Assembly (NCBI GenBank): GCA_041751955.1 | Contig: JBGSIB010000046.1 | Location: 62,001 to 126,000, forward strand | Direction of reading: 5' to 3' | Length of the DNA: 64,000 nucleotides | Source of the DNA: UBA2040 sp041751955 | Lineage (GTDB): Bacteria; Bacteroidota; Bacteroidia; Flavobacteriales_D; Crocinitomicaceae | Part shown: piece after piece, positions 8,896 to 16,303 of the stretch | Position numbering within the stretch: the stretch's first letter is position 1 | Layout of the letters: each line of letters begins with the position of its first letter | Position numbers and translations under genes: made by a program | Notes under the pieces: model-generated | Database searches by the model: none | The model's input: the letters and a program-made list of their open reading frames with translations, nothing else | What the model was told of the DNA's origin: nothing

Positions 8896-10062
8896 ATGTC
8901 CGATACACGCTATCAACTTCGTGGAGTTTCCGCAGGTAAAGAGGAGGTTCACAACGCCATCAAAAATGTTGACAAAGGCCTTTTTCCGCAAGCTTTTTGC
9001 AAAATTGTTCCCGATACACTGACGGGCGATGAAGACTATTGCGTCGTAATGCATGCGGATGGAGCAGGAACGAAATCGGCTTTGGCTTACATGTATTGGA
9101 AAAAAACGGGCGATGTTTCGGTTTGGAAAGGAATCGCTCAGGATGCTTTGATTATGAACATCGACGACTTACTTTGTGTAGGCGCGACAGACAATATTTT
9201 GCTTTCTTCCACAATTGGCCGCAATAAAAATTTGATTACTGGTGAAGTGATTTCTGAAATCATCAACGGAACAGAAGAACTTTTGGCGGATTTGCGCTCG
9301 CAAGGAATTGGTATTCAGTCTACTGGAGGGGAAACAGCGGATGTTGGTGATTTGGTACGAACAATAATTGTCGATTCCACCGTGGTTTGTCGCATGAAAC
9401 GTGCGGATGTAATTTCCAATCACAACATTCAAGACGGTGATGTCATCGTTGGACTAGCCTCTTTCGGACAATCGACTTACGAAACGGAATACAATGGCGG
9501 CATGGGCAGCAATGGTTTAACTTCTGCTCGCCACGACGTTTTTTCTAAAAGTTTAGCAACAGATTTCCCTGAAAGTTTTGACCCAGCAGTGCCTTCAGAT
9601 TTGGTGTATTCGGGTTCAAAAGAATTGACCGATACAGTAGAAGGAAGTCCAATAAACGCCGGAAAATTGGTGCTTTCGCCGACCAGAACCTATGCACCTG
9701 TCATTAAAAAAATTCTCGATGCGCACCGAAGTGAAATTCACGGCATGGTGCATTGTTCAGGCGGAGCGCAAACCAAAGTGCTTCATTTTGTGAAAGATGT
9801 GCATATCATAAAAGACAATATGTTTCCCATTCCACCGCTTTTCAAATTGATTCAAGAAGAGTCCAAAACGGATTGGAAAGAAATGTACAAAGTCTTCAAC
9901 ATGGGTCACCGCATGGAAATTTATGTTCCCAAAGAAGCTGCTCAATCCATCATAGACATTTCAAAATCCTTCAATATCGACGCGCAAATCGTAGGCCGTG
10001 TTGAGAAAAATGAAGGCAATAAATTAACGATTTCTTCTCCTTTTGGGGAGTTTACTTATTAG
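8896..10062 (+). CDS. purM: Phosphoribosylformylglycinamidine cyclo-ligase (AIR synthase)
   Basis: 388 residues from the ATG at 8896. It closes the imidazole ring of aminoimidazole ribonucleotide in purine synthesis, using ATP. Signatures of the PurM fold: HADGAGTKSALA near residue 55, DALIMNIDDLLCVGA, TGGETADVGDLVRTI and FGQSTYETEYNGGMGSNGLT. The frame is open to 8830, but a perfect -7 box lies between there and 8896, so translation must start at 8896; the length also fits the longer Bacteroidota form (about 390 residues against 345 in E. coli). Monocistronic by spacing; prfA follows after a hairpin. Confidence 0.93.
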   Translation: MSDTRYQLRGVSAGKEEVHNAIKNVDKGLFPQAFCKIVPDTLTGDEDYCVVMHADGAGTKSALAYMYWKKTGDVSVWKGIAQDALIMNIDDLLCVGATDNILLSSTIGRNKNLITGEVISEIINGTEELLADLRSQGIGIQSTGGETADVGDLVRTIIVDSTVVCRMKRADVISNHNIQDGDVIVGLASFGQSTYETEYNGGMGSNGLTSARHDVFSKSLATDFPESFDPAVPSDLVYSGSKELTDTVEGSPINAGKLVLSPTRTYAPVIKKILDAHRSEIHGMVHCSGGAQTKVLHFVKDVHIIKDNMFPIPPLFKLIQEESKTDWKEMYKVFNMGHRMEIYVPKEAAQSIIDISKSFNIDAQIVGRVEKNEGNKLTISSPFGEFTY

Positions 10063-10083
10063 ACAAAAAAGGCAAAAGACATA

Positions 10084-10131
10084 AGACTGAAGACTCCAAG
10101 TTTCCCGTCTAATGTCTGAAGTCTTCAGTCT
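10084..10131 (+). terminator. Hairpin between purM and prfA
   Basis: AGACTGAAGACT (10084-10095) is perfectly repeated inverted at 10120-10131 with a 24-base loop. There is no following T run, so it may be a weak terminator or an RNA-processing hairpin rather than a classical intrinsic terminator. Confidence 0.4.
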
Positions 10132-10146
10132 AACATCCATACAAGC

Positions 10147-11226
10147 ATGAACGATTTACTAAAAAAACTCGAAGCCATACATTACCGATTTCAAGAAGTT
10201 GGGAAGCAAATTACGGATCCGGATATTATTGCGGACATGAAGCGCTATGTCAAATTGAACAAGGAATACAAAGACTTGGAGGAGATGGATGACGTGTATT
10301 TCAGATACAAAAACATCATCGACAATTTAGCTTCGTCGAAAGCAATGCTGGCAGAAGAAACAGATCCTGAAATGCGTGAGATGGCCAAAATGGAAATCGA
10401 CGAATTGGAGACTGCTCGTCCACTTTTGGAAGAAGAGATCAAAGTTTTATTGATTCCGAAAGACCCGGAAGATGATAAAAATGCCATCATGGAATTTCGT
10501 GCAGGAACAGGCGGAGATGAGGCGTGTATTTTCGTAGAAGAAATTTTCAGAATGTACACCATGTATTTCAAAGAGCGCGGTTGGCAATATGAGATTATCA
10601 ACTCTTCCGAAGGAACAACCAAAGGATTTAAGGAAATTTCATGCGAAGTAACGGGCGAAGCGATATATGGAAACTTGAAATTTGAATCGGGTGTTCACCG
10701 CGTGCAACGTGTGCCTGAAACGGAGTCACAAGGTCGTGTGCATACCTCAGCGATTACCGTTGCCGTTTTACCTGAAGCAGAAGAAGTAGATGTGGAATTG
10801 AACATGGCAACAGATGTCCGTCGCGATACATTTAGAGCCTCTGGAGCGGGTGGACAGCACGTCAACAAAACCGAATCAGCGATTCGATTGACGCACCTTC
10901 CTACTGGTTTGGTGGTGGAGTGTCAAGACGGACGTTCACAACATAAAAACTTAGAAAAAGCCATCACCGTATTGCGTTCGCGTTTGTACCAAATGGAATT
11001 GGATCGCTTGAATGAAGAACGCGCTGCTCATCGTAAAACTTTGGTTTCTACGGGTGACCGTTCGGCAAAAATACGCACCTACAATTTCCCACAAGGACGA
11101 ATCACGGATCACCGAATTGGAAAAACAATGTACAATCTTTCCGCCTTCATGAATGGGGATATGCAAGAAATGATTGATGCTTTGAAGATGGCAGAAAACG
11201 CCGAAAAGCTTCAAGCAGAATCGTAA
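10147..11226 (+). CDS. prfA: Peptide chain release factor 1
   Basis: 359 residues. Recognises UAA and UAG stop codons and triggers peptide release. Visible: the GGQ catalytic motif at residues 235-237 within GAGGQHVNKTESAIRLTH, and the RF1-type anticodon-like tripeptide in RVPETESQGR (PxT form, as PAT in E. coli, not SPF of RF2). Length equals E. coli RF1. Its last 13 codons plus trailing bases occur a second time at 13203-13246, downstream of an inserted gene, so this locus has been rearranged just after the stop codon. The gene itself is intact. Confidence 0.97.
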   Translation: MNDLLKKLEAIHYRFQEVGKQITDPDIIADMKRYVKLNKEYKDLEEMDDVYFRYKNIIDNLASSKAMLAEETDPEMREMAKMEIDELETARPLLEEEIKVLLIPKDPEDDKNAIMEFRAGTGGDEACIFVEEIFRMYTMYFKERGWQYEIINSSEGTTKGFKEISCEVTGEAIYGNLKFESGVHRVQRVPETESQGRVHTSAITVAVLPEAEEVDVELNMATDVRRDTFRASGAGGQHVNKTESAIRLTHLPTGLVVECQDGRSQHKNLEKAITVLRSRLYQMELDRLNEERAAHRKTLVSTGDRSAKIRTYNFPQGRITDHRIGKTMYNLSAFMNGDMQEMIDALKMAENAEKLQAES

Positions 11227-11241
11227 TCAAAGTATGTCGCG

Positions 11242-11389
11242 TCAGAAAAACGCCCGAACCTCCATCCTCCCAGAATGTATTGCTTTGTTCACTTCCGATT
11301 TACGTTCATTGTACTGAATCAAAATCTGTGGATTCTTGGAAATAGAGCGCTGGTAACCAACAATCCAAATGTAATTTACGCTTGGTTTT
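11242..11389 (-). pseudogene. 3'-end fragment of the large outer-membrane protein gene
   Basis: Sixteen bases after prfA begins a stretch on the minus strand that matches the last 49 codons of the complete gene at 16304-19747, including the C-terminal residues MEVRAFF and the TGA stop. By eye there are about 13 mismatches in 149 bases and no indel. Homology ends abruptly at 11389, and nothing upstream continues the frame. It marks an old junction where this outer-membrane gene lay convergent to prfA. It has no start and cannot be a gene. Confidence 0.85.
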
Positions 11390-11602
11390 CATGAGTTATT
11401 TTCCAACTTTTTTTTACAATAAACAGAACAGAATGTTCTAATTTTAAGCTCCCTTAAATGCATTCATTTAGAAAAAGTGAAACTAAACCGCTATTTTGAA
11501 TAAATATGCTTTTTTGATGGTAGTTCTAGTGAAAAGTTCTAATTTTAGAATGACTATACTTGAAAAGGTATTATTCACATTAACAGAAAATAAAAAACCA
11601 CT
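11390..11602 (+). other. AT-rich intergenic stretch upstream of the T9SS propeller gene
   Basis: About 210 bases that begin exactly where the outer-membrane gene fragment ends. It holds two copies of GTTCTAATTTTA (near 11433 and 11535). No gene or clear promoter seen, but the promoter of the following gene must be here. Confidence 0.35.
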
Positions 11603-13189
11603 TTGAAAGCAATAATAATTTTATTTTTTCCAATATTGAGTTTTTCTCAAATCCAAACCATCAGCAATCAAAAAACTTTTGGAACAGGGTTCGATGAACT
11701 TTTGTTTAGGTCCAAGGTTTACGATGGATTTTTGTATTCCTTTATTACACCGCAAAGTTCGGGAATAAGTCAAGACAAATCAATTGCTGGTTTTGGACAG
11801 CAAGACGGATGGTTCGTGAAAATGGATTTGGATTTTAATGTGATTTCTGAATCTGTTTTTGGTGGAAATTTTGGTGATGGAGGAGTGGATTTCGTAAAAT
11901 GTGCCAATGGTGATTTTATGTTGTTATTAACTTCTTCGTCTGATATATCTGGAAACAAGACGGAATCTCAAATTGGCTCCTCAGATTATTGGTTGATAAG
12001 ATTAAATCCTTCTGGGAATATTGTCTGGCAGAAAGTTTATGGTGGCACAAGTCAAGACGATGCGTCGAAGATTATCAAGATTAGTGAAAATAGATTTTTA
12101 ATTATTGGTTCAAGTAATTCACCAATTTCTGGAAATAAGACAGTTTCAAATTATGGATTATATAATGTATGGTCTCTTTTTGTTGATGGAAATGGTAATG
12201 TACTTGATCAATACATTTATGGAGGTGACAATTCAGAACAGCTTTGTAAGATAGATTTTGATATAGGTTCCAACAAAGTAGTTTATGGTTGCAGCAGTTT
12301 TTCCGGTGTTTCAGGAAATAAAACAACAGCGCTAAATGGTTTTGTGGACGGTTGGGTATTTACGACCGATACACTCGGTAATATCTTGAATCAAAAGTCA
12401 TATAGTGGTGGTTCATCAGCATTCACTTATTTAAGAGATATTGGTTATAATGATAACGGTCAAGTTTTCGTTGCTTTAGATGGAGAAACGGGTATATCTG
12501 GGGACAAAACGGTTCAAGGATTTGGAGACAACGATGCCTGGTTGGTTATTCTCGATAATAATTTAAATGAATTGAATCAGTTCGTTTACGGTGGTTCCTC
12601 AAGTGATGGTTTATACAGTATGAATTCAACTGGCGTCAATATGATTTTATGTATTGGAACTTATTCTGGTATTAGCGGAAATAAATCCGAAGGATCATAC
12701 GGCGGCATTGATAACTGGTTGGTATGCTTAGATCCAAATGGAAATATTCTTTGGCAAAAATCGGCTGGGGGTAATCTGAATGAAACCGAGTTTAGTATTG
12801 TAGAAATGGGGAATAATCAATTCGCAACAATAGGTAAAACTTTATCGGGAATTTCAGGAAACAAAACAGTCCCATTATACGTTTCGGGTTCATCTGATTT
12901 GTGGTACTACAAATTATCCACTACCTTAAGTATTGCTTCAATCGACCATAATACAGATGTAAGCGTTGCACCAAATCCTTTTGATGATAATATATCTTTT
13001 GTTTGGAATGGGTTCAGCGAAAATGTTCATTTTATGCTAAAAGATGGTCAAGGAAAAGTTGTAGATGAGCGAATTATTTCTGGAACCAATCAGTTTATCT
13101 GGTCAGGTGAGAATTTACCAAGTGGGATATATTTTTATACACTTGATACTGCAAATGGAAGGAGTTTAGGCAAAATTATAAAAAAATAG
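11603..13189 (+). CDS. T9SS type A-sorted beta-propeller-like secreted protein
   Basis: 528 residues. Signal peptide KAIIILFFPILSFSQ begins directly after a TTG codon; no in-frame ATG precedes it, so TTG appears to be the true start. The body has seven repeats of about 58 residues, each with an SGISGNKT-like turn followed by a D/N-W-hydrophobic strand and an xxYGG turn, which fits a seven-bladed propeller. The C-terminal 80 residues (VSVAPNPFDDNISF ... LPSGIYFYTL ... GKIIKK) are a type A sorting domain. The gene lies between an outer-membrane gene fragment and a prfA-tail copy, so it was probably inserted here. Confidence 0.85.
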   Translation: MKAIIILFFPILSFSQIQTISNQKTFGTGFDELLFRSKVYDGFLYSFITPQSSGISQDKSIAGFGQQDGWFVKMDLDFNVISESVFGGNFGDGGVDFVKCANGDFMLLLTSSSDISGNKTESQIGSSDYWLIRLNPSGNIVWQKVYGGTSQDDASKIIKISENRFLIIGSSNSPISGNKTVSNYGLYNVWSLFVDGNGNVLDQYIYGGDNSEQLCKIDFDIGSNKVVYGCSSFSGVSGNKTTALNGFVDGWVFTTDTLGNILNQKSYSGGSSAFTYLRDIGYNDNGQVFVALDGETGISGDKTVQGFGDNDAWLVILDNNLNELNQFVYGGSSSDGLYSMNSTGVNMILCIGTYSGISGNKSEGSYGGIDNWLVCLDPNGNILWQKSAGGNLNETEFSIVEMGNNQFATIGKTLSGISGNKTVPLYVSGSSDLWYYKLSTTLSIASIDHNTDVSVAPNPFDDNISFVWNGFSENVHFMLKDGQGKVVDERIISGTNQFIWSGENLPSGIYFYTLDTANGRSLGKIIKK

Positions 13190-13190
13190 G

Positions 13191-13246
13191 TTGATTCTTG
13201 ATATGGCCGAAAACGCCGAAAAGCTTCAAGCAGAATCGTAATCAAA
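13191..13246 (+). pseudogene. Copy of the prfA 3' end
   Basis: Bases 13203-13246 match 11188-11231 with a single mismatch in 44 bases and would encode the identical C-terminal residues MAENAEKLQAES and the TAA stop of release factor 1. Weaker similarity (TTGAT, CTTG) continues back to 13191, one base after the stop codon of the preceding T9SS gene. It is a scar of recombination: it shows that the DNA that follows (the Omp85/DUF547 operon) once lay directly behind a prfA gene. Confidence 0.85.
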
Positions 13247-13260
13247 ACGCCGAGTTGATT

Positions 13261-14529
13261 TTAGAAATATTGCCCTAAACCAATCACAAATCCCCCACGT
13301 TGGGTATCCTTCAAATTGATACCATAATCAAAGCGAAGAACGGAGTTGTAAAACTTTCGCGAGTGAATTCTCATGCCCAATCCAGCAGTTGTGTATGTGT
13401 TTTGTGATTGAAACATGTCGATAAAATTTGTCCCAGCCGGGCGCAAGTAACTTAAATCAAAAAAAGCAACAATTTGGGCAAAAAACCACGGATGTTTAAT
13501 TGCCGTAAAAAGATATTCTGAATTGAAACTGGTCAAAGCCGTGCCGCGAGCAATGCGGTTCCCAATCCCGCGAACATTCACAAAATCATCGATAACAAAA
13601 GGAGAAAATGGACTCTCTCGGTTGGAAGCTATTCCCGTTTCGTTTTTCAATAAAACGTTATGTCTTTCTCCAAATTTCTGATAGAATTTAAACTGATTCA
13701 TGATTTTTAGAAATGTCGCACCACTATAAATGGGCGTTTCGATCCATTCCAAATGCAATAGATTCGAATGACCTTTTCTGCGCTCAAAATGGTATTCAAT
13801 TTTTTTCCAACTTAGTTCACTTCGTAACTGATATTTAAACAGATTAAACCTTTGTCCGGGAGCGATAATGAAATCTGGAGAATTGATGTCGTCGCCCCTG
13901 TTTTTATAGTTTTCTTGCATCAACATACCGCCTAATTTGAAATTCAAGAAACGAGTAATCCAATAATATCCTCCCAAAGAAAGATGGTAATTGTCAAAGT
14001 CGAAAGGGGCAGAGCTACCGTTGGAAAAGTACAGAGGTTCGATCGTGGAATATTTTCCTAAGAAAATTTCGTGACCTGTCACATTGTTTTTGTGACGCGG
14101 AGTGATTTGGTAAAATTTAATGGAATGTCTATCGTAATACTGATAAACTAGACCGATTGTTTCACCTCGACCTCGAAAATGAATATCGGAAACTCCGAGT
14201 GTGAAATTGAGCCGTTCACTCGAACCTCCATTGGCAATGATTGGGAATATGGTGATGACTTCTTCCACTTGAAAAGTGACACTAATTCCACCTGTCGAAT
14301 TACGTTGAACAGTAGATTCGACTTGAAAAAATAAGTTGGTATTTTTCAGTAATTGAACACTTTCTTCAACTTGTAGTGAATCATAAACTTGACCTTCGCA
14401 GATACTAATGTTTTGGCGCAAAAAGATTTCTTTGGACTTTTTATTGCCTTCAAATTCAATAGTCGTAATGGTTTGACCTAAACTTTTGAAGGTCAAAAAA
14501 AACGAAAGAATGAGAACATAATTTTTCAT
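13261..14529 (-). CDS. Omp85-family outer-membrane protein with one POTRA domain
   Basis: 422 residues with a signal peptide ending SLGQ. Residues 20-95 form one POTRA-like domain (ITTIEFEGNKKSKEIFLRQNI ... VQLLKNTNLFFQVE ... VTFQVEE), and the rest is a beta barrel ending in YGINLKDTQRGGFVIGLGQYF with the aromatic last residue of outer-membrane proteins. BamA has five POTRAs and is about twice as long, and TamA has three, so this is a reduced Omp85 protein. It starts at the base next to the DUF547-barrel stop codon, so the two are co-transcribed and probably function together. Substrate unknown. Confidence 0.8.
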   Translation of the reverse strand: MKNYVLILSFFLTFKSLGQTITTIEFEGNKKSKEIFLRQNISICEGQVYDSLQVEESVQLLKNTNLFFQVESTVQRNSTGGISVTFQVEEVITIFPIIANGGSSERLNFTLGVSDIHFRGRGETIGLVYQYYDRHSIKFYQITPRHKNNVTGHEIFLGKYSTIEPLYFSNGSSAPFDFDNYHLSLGGYYWITRFLNFKLGGMLMQENYKNRGDDINSPDFIIAPGQRFNLFKYQLRSELSWKKIEYHFERRKGHSNLLHLEWIETPIYSGATFLKIMNQFKFYQKFGERHNVLLKNETGIASNRESPFSPFVIDDFVNVRGIGNRIARGTALTSFNSEYLFTAIKHPWFFAQIVAFFDLSYLRPAGTNFIDMFQSQNTYTTAGLGMRIHSRKFYNSVLRFDYGINLKDTQRGGFVIGLGQYF

Positions 14530-16143
14530 TTAAAGCCACCTTGGCCTTTTGGAAGGCTTGGGTAAATATTTTATTCCAAAATTAAATGTTTCACCCAAAC
14601 CGGTGTTTATTCCTCGCACAAAATTGGTGTACAACAGTTCTAAAGTAACATTTGAAACGGGCTGAAATTTCAAGCCAATTCCAGGAGCCGTATAATTTGA
14701 CGGTTGAATGAAATCATTAATTGCCGCGGTTGGATTTATGTTATAGACAAATCGAGTATTGTGCTGAACGATGCCGTAAACAGTCCATTTTGGTGCGAAA
14801 AAGTAGCTCGCAATGAAGGTAATCGGAACATCGGCATGGGTAATTTGTTCTTTGCTCGTGCGAATCCGAGCTAGAATATCAGCTTCGAAAAATAATTGGT
14901 ATTTATTTCGCGTTCGTGCATAAAAAAACTGAGTCCAGGACGTAAATCTGCTCCAATCCAACCAAGACAAACCATCGGGAGCGGATTTTCCTTCATTGTA
15001 TCGAGTTGTAGGAACAGTAAAGGTACTTTGAATTGAAAAATCACTGTTCCCAGCGAACGGTATCCAACGAATCCGTGGGCCAACGGAGCTAATCCCAACA
15101 CGCGTAGAATCGTTGTTTTTGAAGGAAAAGGCATCGAATGTAGTGCCAAAGGATGCATCTGATCTTCTTGCGGAACCGCGAAAACTTATATCCACACCTA
15201 GGTTCACACGTTTGTTTTTGGTCGTTCCTAAAGTGGCTTGTATTAATGTGGTATAAAACGTTTCTCGGGTTCCTGAAAAATCGGTTCCCAACCAATTGGA
15301 CTTGGTTTGGGTATAAACAGAGTTGAAAATTGTAATGTCCCAACGACCTTTGTCCAAAAGCGTTCCCGGCGTGTAGGTTTGCAGATTTATTTCGTCAAGG
15401 GGTAGTGGACCTAAATCTTTTGATGGAATTTGAGCCATATTAAGAGATTGATTCAAGCGCCAATCGTATGGATAAAACGTTGTCGCCGTTGTTGAAAAGA
15501 GAGTTGTTCTATAATGGTTAATAAAGGCTAACATTTCTGTTTTGGAACCAAAATCTTCTGTATACCAATTGAAAATTTGTGAAAGTTGAATTTTACCATC
15601 TTGCTCAAAAATGAAATTGGAATTCAATGCTTTTCTCGTTTGCTGTTCCAATTCTTGGTCTAAATTTTCAGTACGATAGGCAAAATCGGCAATAGGAGGG
15701 CAGCCGTATGCTCCGCAAACGAGTACAAAGTGTAGACGTGGGTCTCTGAATTTTTTTCGCAGAATTTCATTTTCCAAAGCATTCAAAGTAACTTTTTTAG
15801 AACCAATTTGAAATTCAGTTTCCGTAAAAAAACCAGGTACATCATTCGGCGAATCAATGGGATAATTGTTTACTATTTGCTGAATGACGAGTATATTGTA
15901 TGTGTTGATATAAAAAGCTTTTTCACCCGTTTCTCCTCCTTCTGGATAGAATTCATTGATCATTTTAACTAATTCTTCCAGCTCTCCCTTATTTTGTTGA
16001 ATGGCCGCATAGTTAACTGTGCCATAAAGAGCGTATTTTTTCATGAAGGAATCTGTTTTGTTGTAAAATTCGTCCATTGGATTTTGACCAAAAGAGATCA
16101 AAGAGAAGATCAAAAAACTGGTAATAAGAAGTGTTTTGAGCAT
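14530..16143 (-). CDS. DUF547 domain fused to an outer-membrane barrel
   Basis: 537 residues from the ATG at 16143, which gives a clean signal peptide (LKTLLITSFLIFSLISFGQ); the frame extends 13 codons further upstream. Residues 20-230 match DUF547 (KAFYINTYNILVIQQIV, then LVCGAYGCPPIADFAY with its conserved Cys, Lx-hydrophobic core). The remaining 300 residues alternate like barrel strands and end in FGIKYLPKPSKRPRWL. DUF547 proteins are usually about 250 residues, so the barrel is an addition. The stop is adjacent to the start of the Omp85 gene with no gap, which suggests translational coupling. Confidence 0.75.
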   Translation of the reverse strand: MLKTLLITSFLIFSLISFGQNPMDEFYNKTDSFMKKYALYGTVNYAAIQQNKGELEELVKMINEFYPEGGETGEKAFYINTYNILVIQQIVNNYPIDSPNDVPGFFTETEFQIGSKKVTLNALENEILRKKFRDPRLHFVLVCGAYGCPPIADFAYRTENLDQELEQQTRKALNSNFIFEQDGKIQLSQIFNWYTEDFGSKTEMLAFINHYRTTLFSTTATTFYPYDWRLNQSLNMAQIPSKDLGPLPLDEINLQTYTPGTLLDKGRWDITIFNSVYTQTKSNWLGTDFSGTRETFYTTLIQATLGTTKNKRVNLGVDISFRGSARRSDASFGTTFDAFSFKNNDSTRVGISSVGPRIRWIPFAGNSDFSIQSTFTVPTTRYNEGKSAPDGLSWLDWSRFTSWTQFFYARTRNKYQLFFEADILARIRTSKEQITHADVPITFIASYFFAPKWTVYGIVQHNTRFVYNINPTAAINDFIQPSNYTAPGIGLKFQPVSNVTLELLYTNFVRGINTGLGETFNFGIKYLPKPSKRPRWL

Positions 16144-16198
16144 TGAATTTTGTTTTAAACGTTTAGACCAAAAATGTTTCATTTACTTACAAATAAAG

Positions 16199-16301
16199 CA
16201 GGCTTCGACTCCGCTCAGCCTGCAACGACTCCACTCAGCCTGCAACGACTTCGCTCAGCCTGCGAAGACGAATTACGCAGGCTGAGCGAAGTCGAAGCCT
16301 G
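16199..16301. repeat. REP-like palindromic repeat cluster
   Basis: Three direct units ending in CTCAGCCTGC (16199-16223, 16224-16243, 16244-16263), then a 13-base loop, then an inverted copy at 16277-16301. The first unit and the inverted copy match over 25 bases with one mismatch; the third unit and the inverted copy match perfectly over 18. The core CGACTTCGCTCAGCCTG resembles dispersed intergenic palindromes common in Bacteroidota genomes. It lies three bases beyond the stop codon of the large outer-membrane gene and upstream of the DUF547 gene, at one edge of the rearranged region. Confidence 0.8.
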
Positions 16302-16303
16302 TG

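Noticed and set aside
16199..16301. Short direct repeats as a mini CRISPR
   Set aside because: Units adjoin without spacers and the last is inverted, which fits a REP-like palindrome cluster.
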